NCBI RefSeq assembly: GCF_008704855.1
Contig: NZ_CP023691.1
Coordinates: forward strand, 3,534,001-3,598,000
Length of the DNA: 64,000 nt
Reading direction: 5' to 3'
From: Streptomyces platensis
Lineage (GTDB): Bacteria > Actinomycetota > Actinomycetes > Streptomycetales > Streptomycetaceae
The first letter of the stretch is position 1. Every line of letters begins with the position of its first letter. The position numbers were made by a program, and so were the translations under genes. The notes beneath the pieces were generated by a model. The model had not been told where the DNA came from. It saw only the letters and a program-made list of their open reading frames with translations, and did no database searches. Positions 18,834-27,524 of the stretch are shown here, piece after piece.

Positions 18834-19415
18834 GTGTGGCAGGTTGTGCTGGGCGTCACGCCCACCACGGCGGCGCTCTGCCTGGTCCTGGCGCTGGCGG
18901 CGGCGGTGGCGCTCGCCCTGTGGACGGCGCTCGTCCCGGACAGCGGCACACCGCGCACCACGGCCCGTGCGCTGCTGGCCGGCTGGCTGCTGCTGTTCCT
19001 GCTGGCGACGCTCGCACCGAGCCAGCCGGTCGGCTCCGGGGACGCGACGGTGTGGTGGCGGCCCGGTGAGGGACTGTTCGACCTGGGCGCCCAGCTGGAG
19101 CCCGGGGAGCTGGCGATGCTGGTGCGGCGGCAGATCGCCAATGCCGCGCTGTTCGTGCCCGCACCGCTGCTGCTGCGGTTCGCCGCGCCGCGCGCGTCGG
19201 CCGCCGGGGCGTTCCTGCTGGGCGTGGGGCTGTGCCTGGTCATCGAGACGGCGCAGCTGCTGATGCGGGCCGGGCGGATCGCCGATATCGACGATGTGAT
19301 CTGCGCGGCGGCCGGCACCGTCATCGGTACGGGGCTGGCGCTGGCAGCGCAGCTCGGGGTCGCCGCTATGCGTCGTCGAGGCCTTCCGCGGCGCGCCGTT
19401 CGCGCAGCTCCATGA
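18834..19415 (+). CDS. VanZ-like integral membrane protein
   Basis: A 193-residue protein with four or five hydrophobic helices (TAALCLVLALAAAVALALW, LLAGWLLLFLLATLAPS, IANAALFVPAPLLLRF, AGAFLLGVGLCLVIETAQLLM, AAGTVIGTGLALAAQL). The order ending IETAQ...GRIADIDDVICAAAGTVIG is the VanZ family signature. VanZ proteins influence teicoplanin susceptibility in enterococci; the biochemical role is unknown. The start is GTG with AAAGGGG upstream. Its last 50 bp overlap tail-to-tail with the thioesterase gene. Confidence 0.82.
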   Translation: MWQVVLGVTPTTAALCLVLALAAAVALALWTALVPDSGTPRTTARALLAGWLLLFLLATLAPSQPVGSGDATVWWRPGEGLFDLGAQLEPGELAMLVRRQIANAALFVPAPLLLRFAAPRASAAGAFLLGVGLCLVIETAQLLMRAGRIADIDDVICAAAGTVIGTGLALAAQLGVAAMRRRGLPRRAVRAAP

Positions 19416-19920
19416 TCGCGCGACGGCGGGCGAGGCGGTGCGTCCGGCGGATCTGCGCCTCCTGGTAGCGGCGCTTGTCACGCTCGGTCTCGGGGAGCAC
19501 CGGCGGCACCCGGCGCGGCTTGCCCTGCTCGTCGACGGCGGCGAAGACGAGGTAGGCGGAGCCGACCTGCTGGGCCGGGCTGGACTCGTTCCAGCGCTCG
19601 GCCAGGACCCGTACGCCGACCTCCATCGAGGAGCGCCCGGTCCAGTTGACCTGGGCGCGGACATGCACGAGGTCGCCGATCCGGACCGGTTCGAGGAAGG
19701 CCATCTCGTCCATGGAGGCGGTCACGGCCGGTCCGCCGGAGTGGCGGCCGGCCACCGCGCCCGCCGCGTCGTCGACGAGCTTCATGATCACGCCGCCGTG
19801 CACCGTTCCCAGGAGGTTCGTGTCACCCGCCGTCATGATGTGGCTGAGTGTGATGCGGGACACGGAAGTGGGCTTGCCCACCACCTCGTCCTCGGGGTTG
19901 TCGGTGACGAGTTCGGTCAT
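19366..19920 (-). CDS. Hotdog-fold acyl-CoA thioesterase
   Basis: A 184-residue YciA/BFIT-type thioesterase. The hotdog helix TNLLGTVHGGVIMKLVDDAAG (about 35-55) carries the active-site region, followed by VTASMDEMAFLEPVRIGDLVHVRAQVNWTGRSSMEVGV. It should hydrolyse acyl-CoA esters; chain-length preference is unknown. The C-terminus (residues 145-184) is a charged Arg/Glu-rich helix, possibly a coiled coil. Its 3' end overlaps the VanZ-like gene by 50 bp on the opposite strand. Confidence 0.9.
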   Translation of the reverse strand: MTELVTDNPEDEVVGKPTSVSRITLSHIMTAGDTNLLGTVHGGVIMKLVDDAAGAVAGRHSGGPAVTASMDEMAFLEPVRIGDLVHVRAQVNWTGRSSMEVGVRVLAERWNESSPAQQVGSAYLVFAAVDEQGKPRRVPPVLPETERDKRRYQEAQIRRTHRLARRRAIMELRERRAAEGLDDA

Positions 19921-20192
19921 GGAACCAGCCTAAGCGGCACCCGTACGGCCCCACCCCGCCCCCGTCGTGAGACTGGTCTCGCCATATGCGCAGGTCCGTG
20001 ACACAGGTCTCATGGCCGCCGCCGGAATCCATCCGGAATGGTTGCTTCCATTAGTGCAGGTCGGAATGGTCATGGCCGCTTGCGGTATGCGGCGGAAGGC
20101 CGCCGTAGCTTTGCATCAGCTCTGCAACAGCAGTGGCCCGATCCGGCACCCGCCCTATGGAGCACCCCCTTATGGCGTGCACACTTCCCCGT

Positions 20193-21491
20193 ATGAATGA
20201 GTGGCCCAACGGGTGGTCCGGCGACCAGAGCGGCAACCGGTACGGATACGGCAGTGGCAGTGCCGAGCCGGAGGGTGCGCGCGCCATGCCCCAGGTGCGG
20301 CGTGACGCAGGCCCCGGCTATCAGCGGCACGAGCCTCCGATGCCGGCGTCGATGTCCCCGCGCAGGGGGGCGTCCGTACCGCCGCAGCAGTCCCAGGGCT
20401 ACGACGATTCATACGACGACGGCTACAACACCGGCCAGGTCTACGGCGGTGGCCGCGGCGGCGGTGGCGGCCACGACGACGGCTACGGCCCGGGCCGCCC
20501 CGGCCGGCCGCGCCCGCAGTGGGGCAAGCGCATCAAGTGGACGGTCATCACCCTGGTCGCGGTGCTGGCGGTCACCTCGGTCGCCACCTACTTCTGGGCC
20601 GACGGCAAGCTCCGCCGCAAGGTCGACCTGAGCAAGGTCATCGACCGCCCGGAGACCGGCGACGGCACGAACTACCTGATCGTCGGCTCGGACAGCCGCG
20701 CGGGCATGACCGCCGAGCAGAAGCGCAAGCTGCACACCGGCTCCGCCGAGGGCAAGCGCACCGACTCGATGATGATCCTGCACGACGGCAGCAACGGCCC
20801 GACGCTGATATCCCTGCCGCGTGACTCGGACGTGGAGATACCCACGTACATCGGCTCGGACTCCGGCAAGAAGTACCCGGGCACCGGGCGGCACACCAAG
20901 CTCAACGCGGCCTATGCCGAGGACGGCCCGGAGCTGCTGGTGCGCACCATCGAGTACAACACCAAGCTGCACATCGACCACTACGTCGAGATCGGCTTCG
21001 CCGGCTTCGCCAACATCGTGGACGCCATCGGCGGGGTCGAGATGGACCTCCCCAAGGCGATCAAGGACAAGGACTCCGGCGCCGACTTCCCGGCCGGCAA
21101 GCAGACCCTCAACGGCCAGCAGGCGCTCGCCTACGTCCGCACCCGGCACGCCTTCGCCCAGCAGGACCTGGACCGGACGAAGAACCAGCAGAAGTTCCTG
21201 GCGACGCTGGCGAGCCAGACCGCCACCCCCGCCACGGTCCTCAACCCCTTCAAGCTCTACCCGACGATGAGCGCCGGCCTGGACACGCTCGTCGTCGACA
21301 AGGACATGGGCCTGTGGTCCCTGGGCAACATGTTCTTCGCGATGAAGGGCGTCACCGGCGGCGAGGGCAAGTCCATGAACATGCCGGTCTCCGGCAGCAA
21401 CGGCGGCAACCTGGTCTGGGACAAGACCAAGCTCCGCCAGCTGGTGCAGCAGCTCAACAACGACGAGAAGGTCACGGTCAGCAGCAACTGA
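20193..21491 (+). CDS. LCP family protein 5
   Basis: A 432-residue LCP protein with a long Gly/Tyr/Asp-rich cytoplasmic tail (repeated GYDD, GGGRGGGGGHDDG), a membrane helix at about 111-127 and an LCP domain (YLIVGSDSRAG, KRTDSMMILHDG, SLPRDSDVEIP, KLNAAYAEDGPE, DHYVEIGFAGF, AYVRTRHAFA). There is no LytR_C domain. The ATG at 20193 has no clear ribosome-binding site; in-frame starts at 20133, 20157 and 20172 exist, so the N-terminus is uncertain. The 272-bp region upstream shows no other gene. Confidence 0.9.
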   Translation: MNEWPNGWSGDQSGNRYGYGSGSAEPEGARAMPQVRRDAGPGYQRHEPPMPASMSPRRGASVPPQQSQGYDDSYDDGYNTGQVYGGGRGGGGGHDDGYGPGRPGRPRPQWGKRIKWTVITLVAVLAVTSVATYFWADGKLRRKVDLSKVIDRPETGDGTNYLIVGSDSRAGMTAEQKRKLHTGSAEGKRTDSMMILHDGSNGPTLISLPRDSDVEIPTYIGSDSGKKYPGTGRHTKLNAAYAEDGPELLVRTIEYNTKLHIDHYVEIGFAGFANIVDAIGGVEMDLPKAIKDKDSGADFPAGKQTLNGQQALAYVRTRHAFAQQDLDRTKNQQKFLATLASQTATPATVLNPFKLYPTMSAGLDTLVVDKDMGLWSLGNMFFAMKGVTGGEGKSMNMPVSGSNGGNLVWDKTKLRQLVQQLNNDEKVTVSSN

Positions 21492-21532
21492 CGCGGCCGA
21501 CCGCGGAGACTGCGGAGACTGCAAAGACAAAG

Positions 21533-21564
21533 GGGCCCCGGACCGCCGTTGCGGTCCGGGGCCC
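21533..21564. terminator. Terminator hairpin between LCP5 and acyl-CoA dehydrogenase
   Basis: A perfect 14-bp stem, GGGCCCCGGACCGC (21533-21546) and GCGGTCCGGGGCCC (21551-21564), with a CGTT loop. It lies between two convergent genes and probably works in both directions. Confidence 0.8.
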
Positions 21565-21581
21565 TCTGCTTGTCCGTGCGG

Positions 21582-22757
21582 CTACTGCGGCAGGTTGCGC
21601 GCCATCACGATCCGCTGGACCTGGTTGGTGCCCTCGTAGATCTGGGTGATCTTGGCGTCCCGCATCATCCGCTCGACCGGGTAGTCACGGGTGTAGCCGT
21701 AGCCGCCGAGCAGCTGGACGGCGTCCGTGGTGATCTCCATGGCCGCGTCCGAGGCGTAGCACTTGGCCGCCGCGCCGAAGAACGTCAGGTCCTCGCCCTT
21801 GCCGCCGGCCGATATCCGCTCGGAGCGGGCGGCCGCGGCGTAGGTCAGCTGGCGGGCCGCCTCCACCTTCATGGCCATGTCGGCGAGCATGAACTGCACG
21901 CCCTGGAAGTCACCGATCGGCTTGCCGAACTGCTTGCGCTCCTGGACGTAGCCCTTGGCGTAGTCCAGGGCGCCCTGGGCGATGCCGAGCGCCTGGGCCG
22001 CGATGGTGATGCGGGTGTGGTCCAGGGTCTTCATGGCGGTGGCGAAGCCGGTGCCCTCCGCGCCGATCATGCGGTCGGCGGGGATCCGGACGTTGTCGAG
22101 GTAGACCTCGCGGGTCGGGGAGCCCTTGATGCCGAGCTTCTTCTCCGGGGCGCCGAAGGAGACGCCCTCGTCGCCCTTCTCGACGACGAAGGCCGAGATG
22201 CCCTTGGAGCGCTTCTCCGGGTCGGTGACGGCCATCACCGTGTAGTACTCGCTGACGCCGGCGTTGGTGATCCAGCGCTTGACGCCGTTGAGGATGTAGT
22301 GGTCACCGTCGCGGACGGCCTTGGTCTTCATCCCGGCCGCGTCCGAACCGGCGTCCGGCTCGCTCAGGCAGTACGAGAACATCGCGTCGCCCTTGGCCAG
22401 CGGGCCCAGGTACTTCGCCTTCAGCTCCTCGGAGCCGGAGAGGATCACCGGCAGCGAGCCGAGCTTGTTGACCGCCGGGATGAGGGAGGACGACGCACAG
22501 ACGCGGGCGACCTCCTCGATGACGATGACGGTCGCCAGCGCGTCGGCACCGGCCCCGCCGTAGGTCTCCGGTACGTGGACGGCGTGCAGGTCGTTGGCGA
22601 CCAGCGCGTCGAGCGCCTCCTGCGGGAAGCGGGCCTCCTCGTCCACCGCGGCGGCGAACGGCGCGATCTTCGCCTCGGCGAGCGAGCGCACCGACTCGCG
22701 GAGCATGTCGTGCTCCTCGGATGGCCGGTACAGATCGAAATCAGCGGTTCCCGCCAA
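21582..22757 (-). CDS. Acyl-CoA dehydrogenase
   Basis: A 391-residue FAD enzyme of the acyl-CoA dehydrogenase family, catalysing alpha,beta-desaturation of acyl-CoA. It has the signature FSYCLSEPDAGSD (FAD/substrate loop), WITNAGVSEYY, QLLGGYGYTRDYPVERMMRDAK, and the catalytic Glu in the C-terminal QIYEGTNQVQRIVMARNL. The architecture is short/medium-chain type; the exact substrate is unknown. The start is TTG at 22757 (LAGTADFD), with weak Shine-Dalgarno complementarity. Confidence 0.92.
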   Translation of the reverse strand: MAGTADFDLYRPSEEHDMLRESVRSLAEAKIAPFAAAVDEEARFPQEALDALVANDLHAVHVPETYGGAGADALATVIVIEEVARVCASSSLIPAVNKLGSLPVILSGSEELKAKYLGPLAKGDAMFSYCLSEPDAGSDAAGMKTKAVRDGDHYILNGVKRWITNAGVSEYYTVMAVTDPEKRSKGISAFVVEKGDEGVSFGAPEKKLGIKGSPTREVYLDNVRIPADRMIGAEGTGFATAMKTLDHTRITIAAQALGIAQGALDYAKGYVQERKQFGKPIGDFQGVQFMLADMAMKVEAARQLTYAAAARSERISAGGKGEDLTFFGAAAKCYASDAAMEITTDAVQLLGGYGYTRDYPVERMMRDAKITQIYEGTNQVQRIVMARNLPQ

Positions 22758-23016
22758 GGTTTCTCACTCCCCTGTGAGCTGAACTACTAGTGCTAACTAC
22801 CGTTAAGTAACCCGTATTCCTCTCCGGATTCTAGGCGCCGATCCCGGCTGCGGATACGTGAGGTTGCCGACAGTTACCCACGCAGCCCGGAAGCGGCTGG
22901 AGTAGGCCATTCCCCTCCCGACTATGCTCGGTCAGCGCCGTTTTCCGCCCACCCGTCGCCGACCACCGCCCCTCAACGCCGGCGCTCCGCGCCACACCTG
23001 CCTGTTTGGAGCATCC

Positions 23017-24357
23017 ATGCCCCTCAAGATCACCGTGATCGGCACCGGCTACCTCGGCGCCACCCACGCCGCGGCCATGGCCGAGCTGGGCTTCGAGGTG
23101 CTGGGTCTCGACGTGGTCCCCGAGAAGATCGAGATGCTGCAGCGGGGCGAGGTCCCGATGTACGAGCCCGGTCTGGAGGATCTGCTGCGCCGCCATGTCG
23201 CCGGGATCGAGGGGTCCAGCGGCCGGCTGCGCTTCACCACCTCCTACGAGGAGGCCGGGGCCTTCGGCGATGTGCACTTCGTCTGTGTGAACACCCCGCA
23301 GAAGCACGGTGAGTACGCCTGCGACATGTCGTACGTGGACAGCGCGTTCGACGCGCTGGCACCGCATCTGACCCGGCCCACGCTGGTGGTCGGCAAGTCC
23401 ACGGTGCCGGTGGGCAGCGCGGCCCGGCTCGCCGTACGGCTGGCCGCGGCCGCCCCCGCGGGCGAGGCCGCCGAGCTGGCCTGGAACCCGGAGTTCCTGC
23501 GCGAGGGCTTCGCCGTCAAGGACACCCTGCACCCCGACCGGATCGTCGCCGGTGTGGCCGGGGAGCGGGCCGAGGAACTGCTGCGGGAGGTGTACGCCAA
23601 GCCGATCTCCGAGGGCTCGCCGTTCATCGTCATGGACTACCCGACGTCCGAGCTGGTGAAGACCTCCGCCAACTCCTTCCTGGCGACCAAGATCTCCTTC
23701 ATCAACGCGATGGCGGAGGTCTGCGAGGCGGCCGACGGCGATGTGGTGAAGCTGGCCGAGGCCATCGGGCACGACGACCGGATCGGCAAGAAGTTCCTCC
23801 GGGCCGGTATCGGCTTCGGCGGCGGCTGCCTGCCCAAGGACCTGCGGGCGTTCATGGCCCGCGCCGGGGAGCTGGGCGCCGACCAGGCCCTGACCTTCCT
23901 CCGCGAGATCGACTCCATCAACATGCGGCGCCGCGGCCACATGGTCGAGCTGACCCGGGACGCGGTCGGCGGCGGCTTCCTCGGCAAGCGGGTCGCCGTA
24001 CTGGGCGCGACCTTCAAGCCGGACTCGGACGACGTCCGCGACTCCCCCGCGCTCAATGTCGCCGGCCAGATCCACCTCCAGGGCGGCCAGGTCACCGTCT
24101 ACGACCCCAAGGGCATGGAGAACGCCCGGCGGCTCTTCCCGACGCTGGCGTACGCGGACACCGCGCTGGAGGCGGTGCGCGGCGCGGATGTGGTGCTGCA
24201 TCTGACGGAGTGGCGCGAGTTCCGGGAGCTGGACCCGGCGGCCCTGGGCGAGGTGGCCGCCGAGCGCCGCATCCTGGACGGCCGGAACGCCCTGGACCCG
24301 GCGCTGTGGCGCAAGGCCGGCTGGACGTACCGCGCACTGGGCCGCCCCCAGGCGTAA
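23017..24357 (+). CDS. UDP-glucose 6-dehydrogenase
   Basis: A 446-residue UDP-glucose/GDP-mannose dehydrogenase. The N-terminal Rossmann motif is KITVIGTGYLGATHA, the middle domain has WNPEFLREGFAVKDTLHPDRIV, and the catalytic Cys271 lies in IGFGGGCLPKDLRAF. The C-terminal UDP-binding domain has LGATFKPDSDDVRDSPA. It oxidises UDP-glucose to UDP-glucuronate for envelope glycans, in keeping with the nearby glycosyltransferase and LCP genes. ATG 23017 is preceded at 5 nt by GGAG. Confidence 0.92.
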   Translation: MPLKITVIGTGYLGATHAAAMAELGFEVLGLDVVPEKIEMLQRGEVPMYEPGLEDLLRRHVAGIEGSSGRLRFTTSYEEAGAFGDVHFVCVNTPQKHGEYACDMSYVDSAFDALAPHLTRPTLVVGKSTVPVGSAARLAVRLAAAAPAGEAAELAWNPEFLREGFAVKDTLHPDRIVAGVAGERAEELLREVYAKPISEGSPFIVMDYPTSELVKTSANSFLATKISFINAMAEVCEAADGDVVKLAEAIGHDDRIGKKFLRAGIGFGGGCLPKDLRAFMARAGELGADQALTFLREIDSINMRRRGHMVELTRDAVGGGFLGKRVAVLGATFKPDSDDVRDSPALNVAGQIHLQGGQVTVYDPKGMENARRLFPTLAYADTALEAVRGADVVLHLTEWREFRELDPAALGEVAAERRILDGRNALDPALWRKAGWTYRALGRPQA

Positions 24358-24367
24358 GCGCCCCCGC

Positions 24368-24931
24368 CTATCCGGACTCCGCGCGCCGGGCGCGGTAGGT
24401 CCGCATCTTCGCCCGGCTGCCGCAGACCGCCATGGTGCACCAGCGGCTGCGGCCGGCCGGGCTCCGGTCGTAGAAGACCCAGCGGCAGTCATGGGCCTCA
24501 CAGGCCTTGAGCCGCGTCCAGGTGCCGTCCGCGACCGCGGCCGCGATGCCCGCCGCGACCTTGGCGGTGAACTGCCCGGCGCCACCGAGCCCCGGGGCCG
24601 GCCGCAGCGCGGCGCCCCCCTCGGGACGCACCGCCAGCACCAGCGGCGCGGCGGCGAACAGCCGCTCCAGCGTCCGGGCCGTCCCCTCCGGTACGCCGGT
24701 GCCGGCGGTATGCGCCAGACACACCTCCCGGAGCGCCTCCCGCAGCGCCTGAAGCGTCTCCAACTCCCCTTCGCCCGGCCCGGGTTCGGACACCCCGTAC
24801 GCACGCAGAAGGGCGCCGGGGCCGCCGTCCGCGCTCAGCGCGTCCGCACCGGTCTCGATGTCGAGGGTGTTCACCAGATCCTGCACACACCGCAGGGAAT
24901 CCGGAGCTGTTCGGGATGCCACCCTTGCCAC
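24368..24931 (-). CDS. CGNR zinc-finger regulator (ABATE domain)
   Basis: A 187-residue protein with an N-terminal ABATE-like helical domain (about 10-125) and a C-terminal CGNR-type treble-clef zinc finger with four Cys residues: CEAHDCRWVFYDRS, then RWCTMAVCGSRAKMRTYR. The usual CGNR tetrad reads CGSR here. The family comprises stress-linked transcription factors with a proposed ligand-binding N-domain. It starts with GTG at 24931 (a second GTG at 24922). It is divergent from a VOC gene across a region with repeated GTTACCG motifs, suggesting it controls both genes. It converges with the UDP-glucose dehydrogenase gene 10 nt away. Confidence 0.85.
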   Translation of the reverse strand: MARVASRTAPDSLRCVQDLVNTLDIETGADALSADGGPGALLRAYGVSEPGPGEGELETLQALREALREVCLAHTAGTGVPEGTARTLERLFAAAPLVLAVRPEGGAALRPAPGLGGAGQFTAKVAAGIAAAVADGTWTRLKACEAHDCRWVFYDRSPAGRSRWCTMAVCGSRAKMRTYRARRAESG

Positions 24932-24993
24932 GTTACCGATACCCGGCCATCATGCGGTAACGAAGTTACCGGTTGAGTGGATGAGGAGGTAAC
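24932..24993. promoter_or_regulatory. Cluster of GTTACCG/CGGTAAC operator-like repeats
   Basis: Within 62 bp between the divergent CGNR and VOC genes there are four copies of one heptamer: GTTACCG (24932-24938), CGGTAAC (24955-24961), GTTACCG (24965-24971) and GGTAAC (24988-24993). The central two form a perfect palindrome with a GAA spacer. The last copy overlaps the VOC ribosome-binding site GAGGAGGT, so a bound protein could block both promoters and translation. The CGNR protein is the obvious candidate to bind. Confidence 0.65.
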
Positions 24994-24996
24994 GCC

Positions 24997-25371
24997 ATGG
25001 GTTTGATCAAACTAGGCGTCGTCGCAGTGGACTGCCCCGACGCCCGGGGGCTCGCCAACTTCTACGCCCAGGTGCTCGACTGGCAGGTGACCGGGGGCGA
25101 CGACGAGTGGATCGAAATCGCCGGCCCCACCGGCCGCACCCTCGCCTTCCAGCAGGTGCCGGAGGCGGACTACCGTCCGCCGCAGTGGCCCGGCCAGGAG
25201 ATGCCGCAGCAGTTCCATCTCGACTTCGACGTCCGCCGCGCGGACATCGACGAGGCCGAGCGCAAGGTGCTCGCCCTCGGGGCGAAGCGAGTCCAGGGGG
25301 ACGCGGAGGGTCGCGACTGGCGGGTGTATCTGGACCCGGCGGGTCACCCGTTCTGCCTTTGCCTCAAGTAG
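24997..25371 (+). CDS. VOC family protein (glyoxalase/bleomycin-resistance fold)
   Basis: A 124-residue single VOC domain with the paired beta-alpha-beta-beta-beta modules (LGVVAVDCPDARGLANFYAQVLDW, then QFHLDFDVRRADIDEAE and DWRVYLDPAGHPFCLCLK). The position of metal ligands in this family is partly kept: His in QFHLDFDV, while the first strand has Val instead of His, so metal binding is doubtful. Members include thiol transferases, dioxygenases and drug-binding proteins; the function here is unknown. GAGGAGG precedes the ATG. It is probably regulated by the divergent CGNR gene. Confidence 0.85.
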   Translation: MGLIKLGVVAVDCPDARGLANFYAQVLDWQVTGGDDEWIEIAGPTGRTLAFQQVPEADYRPPQWPGQEMPQQFHLDFDVRRADIDEAERKVLALGAKRVQGDAEGRDWRVYLDPAGHPFCLCLK

Positions 25372-25824
25372 GCGTTCCGCTGCGCTTTGTCTTCGGCCCA
25401 CGTTTTCGGCTTTCCCGCCGTGGTGGTTGCTCGCCGTTTGTGGCCCGCTTGCGCGGTGCGTTTCGCTGCGCTTTGCCTCGGTCGATGTTTTCGGCTTGCT
25501 CGCCGTTGCGCCTGCGGCGGGCGTTGCCGCTGCGCGGGGCTGTTGGGGTGCGGTGACGGGCCTGCGCGGGTGGGGGTGCATGTCGGTGGTCCGGTGTGCG
25601 CCTTGTCGGTCGCAGTGAACTGGCTACGAATGGCCAGCCCCCACCCACCGTCACTCACTCCCCCAACGGGAGGGGACGGGCCGGAGGGGCCGGTGTGTGG
25701 GACGTAAAGCGAAGCAGTCCCACACACCGGCCCCGGAGGTCCGTCACCGCACCCACAAACCACCTGGCCCGCCGCAGGCGCAACGGCGAGGTCCCAGACG
25801 ACGGGAAAGCCGAAAACGTGGGAA
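25372..25824. repeat. 453-bp noncoding island of nested inverted repeats
   Basis: This gap between convergent VOC and dipeptidase genes has no credible ORF but much structure. Perfect inverted repeats join 25397-25417 with 25802-25822 (21 bp), 25499-25521 with 25768-25790 (23 bp) and 25546-25559 with 25741-25754 (14 bp). Inside lies a hairpin at 25686-25734. The left arm also contains a diverged direct repeat with a period of about 86 bp: CGCTGCGCTTTG at 25378 and 25464, GTTTTCGGCTT at 25402 and 25487. A transcript in either direction could fold into one long branched hairpin. No transposase is present. Confidence 0.75.
25686..25734. terminator. Strong hairpin at the core of the inverted-repeat island
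   Basis: A perfect 18-bp stem, 25686-25703 (GGGGCCGGTGTGTGGGAC) with 25717-25734, encloses a 13-nt loop. There is no T-tract on either side. Position between convergent genes suggests a bidirectional terminator. Confidence 0.65.
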
Positions 25825-26961
25825 TCAGCCGAAGGCTACCGCTTCCGCCGCCCGCAGCACCCGCACCGCGTTGCGCCAAGTCAGCTTGGCCAAGTCCTCC
25901 TCGGACCACTTACGGTCCAAGAGTTCGGCGATCAAGTTCGGGTAGCCCGCGACATCCGCCAGGCCGTCCGGCGTGAACGCCGTGCCGTCGAAGTCGCCGC
26001 CGATGCCGAGGTGGTCGACGCCGGCGACCTCCCGCATGTGGTCGAGGTGGTCCGCGACGGTCGCCGCGGTGGCCTTCGGGCGGGGATTGGCCGCCTCGAA
26101 GGCCCGCTGGACGGTCATGCCCGCCGCGGTGGTGTCGAGGTGATGCAGCCCGTGCGCGCGCATGTTCTCGTCGGCGCGCAGCGTCCACTCGCCGGCCGCG
26201 GGCAGCACGAACTTCGGCACGAAGGTGGCCATCGCGACCCCGCCGTTGGCGGGCAGCTGGGCGAGCACGTCGTCGGGGATGTTGCGCGGATGGTCGCAGA
26301 CCGCACGCGCGGAGGAGTGCGAGAAGATCACCGGCGCGGTGCTGACGCGCAGCGCGTCCCGCATCGTGTCGGCCGAGACGTGCGAGAGGTCGACCAGCAT
26401 CCCGCAGCGGTTCATCTCCCGGACGACCTCCTCGCCGAAGGGCGAGAGACCGTGGTGGCGCGGCTCGTCGGTCGCGGAGTCCGCCCAGTCGATGGTGTCG
26501 TTGTGGGTGAGCGTCATGTAGCGCACGCCCAGCTCGTAGAGCGCGCGCAGGGTGCCCAGCGAGTTGTTGATGGAGTGGCCGCCCTCGGCGCCCATGAGGG
26601 AGGCGATCCGGCCTTCCGCGCGGGCCGCCTCCATGTCGTCGGCGGTGCGGGCGAGCCGCAGCGCGTCGGGGTAGCGGGCGACCAGCTGCCGGACCACGTC
26701 GATCTGTTCGAGGGTGGCGGTGACGGCCTTGTCGCCCGCGTAGTCGGAGCGGACGTAGACCGACCAGAACTGTGCGCCGACGCCGCCGGCCCGCAGCCGC
26801 GGCAGATCGGTGTGCAGATGCGCGGACTGGTCGGTGGCGATATCGCGCTGGTCGAGGTCGTAGCTGACCTGTTCGCGCAGTGCCCAGGGCAGGTCGTTGT
26901 GACCGTCGACGACGGGCCAGCGGGCGAGCAGGTCCCGTGCCGCCTCCTGGGAGGAGCTCAC
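25825..26961 (-). CDS. Membrane dipeptidase-type M19 peptidase
   Basis: A 378-residue metallopeptidase of the renal-dipeptidase family. Zinc-ligand motifs are visible: DGHNDLPW (about 19-26), EGGHSINNS with the bridging Glu, [24 protein letters not shown] and [15 protein letters not shown], ending GIGGDFDGT. It should hydrolyse dipeptides in the cytoplasm, as no signal peptide is present. The GTG start overlaps the purE stop (GTGA), so it is the third gene of a purK-purE-dipeptidase operon even though the function is unrelated to purine synthesis. Confidence 0.9.
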   Translation of the reverse strand: MSSSQEAARDLLARWPVVDGHNDLPWALREQVSYDLDQRDIATDQSAHLHTDLPRLRAGGVGAQFWSVYVRSDYAGDKAVTATLEQIDVVRQLVARYPDALRLARTADDMEAARAEGRIASLMGAEGGHSINNSLGTLRALYELGVRYMTLTHNDTIDWADSATDEPRHHGLSPFGEEVVREMNRCGMLVDLSHVSADTMRDALRVSTAPVIFSHSSARAVCDHPRNIPDDVLAQLPANGGVAMATFVPKFVLPAAGEWTLRADENMRAHGLHHLDTTAAGMTVQRAFEAANPRPKATAATVADHLDHMREVAGVDHLGIGGDFDGTAFTPDGLADVAGYPNLIAELLDRKWSEEDLAKLTWRNAVRVLRAAEAVAFG

Positions 26962-27524
26962 TTGGCGCCGCCGAAGCCGAACCCGTTCGGGGTGGTGACC
27001 TTGCTGCGCAGCCGCTTGCCCTTCTCGGTGGCCTGGTCGTTCAGCTCCTGCTGGAACTCCCGCATCCGGCCCATGAGTTCGGCGTCCTGGGTGGCGAGGA
27101 TCCGGGCGGCCAGCAGCCCGGCGTTACGGGCTCCGCCGACCGAGACGGTGGCCACCGGCACGCCGGCCGGCATCTGGACGATGGAGAGGAGGGAGTCCAT
27201 GCCGTCCAGGTACTTCAGCGGGACGGGGACGCCGATGACCGGCAGCGGGGTGACCGAGGCGAGCATCCCGGGGAGGTGGGCCGCGCCCCCGGCGCCCGCG
27301 ATGATCGCCTTCAGGCCGCGCTCGGCCGCCTCCTCGCCGTACGCGATCATCTCGCGCGGCATCCGGTGCGCGGAGACGACATCGACCTCGTAGGGGATCT
27401 CGAACTCGGCGAGGGCCTGGGCGGCGGCCTCCATGACGGGCCAGTCGGAGTCGGAGCCCATGACGATGCCGACCACGGGGGACGGGTCGGCGGGGCGGGT
27501 CTCGGGCGAGGGGCTGGAGGTCAT
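26958..27524 (-). CDS. purE: N5-carboxyaminoimidazole ribonucleotide mutase
   Basis: A 188-residue class I PurE. The motif [18 protein letters not shown] (17-34) binds the ribonucleotide phosphate, SAHRMPREM holds the catalytic His, and [26 protein letters not shown] is the conserved core. It moves the carboxyl group of N5-CAIR to C4 in purine synthesis. The ATG at 27524 overlaps the purK stop (ATGA). The C-terminal 20 residues ([19 protein letters not shown]) extend past the usual domain. Confidence 0.96.
   Translation of the reverse strand: MTSSPSPETRPADPSPVVGIVMGSDSDWPVMEAAAQALAEFEIPYEVDVVSAHRMPREMIAYGEEAAERGLKAIIAGAGGAAHLPGMLASVTPLPVIGVPVPLKYLDGMDSLLSIVQMPAGVPVATVSVGGARNAGLLAARILATQDAELMGRMREFQQELNDQATEKGKRLRSKVTTPNGFGFGGAK

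Noticed and set aside
25372..25824. Insertion sequence remnant with a transposase
   Set aside because: Inverted repeats are present but no reading frame resembles a transposase and no target-site duplication was recognised.
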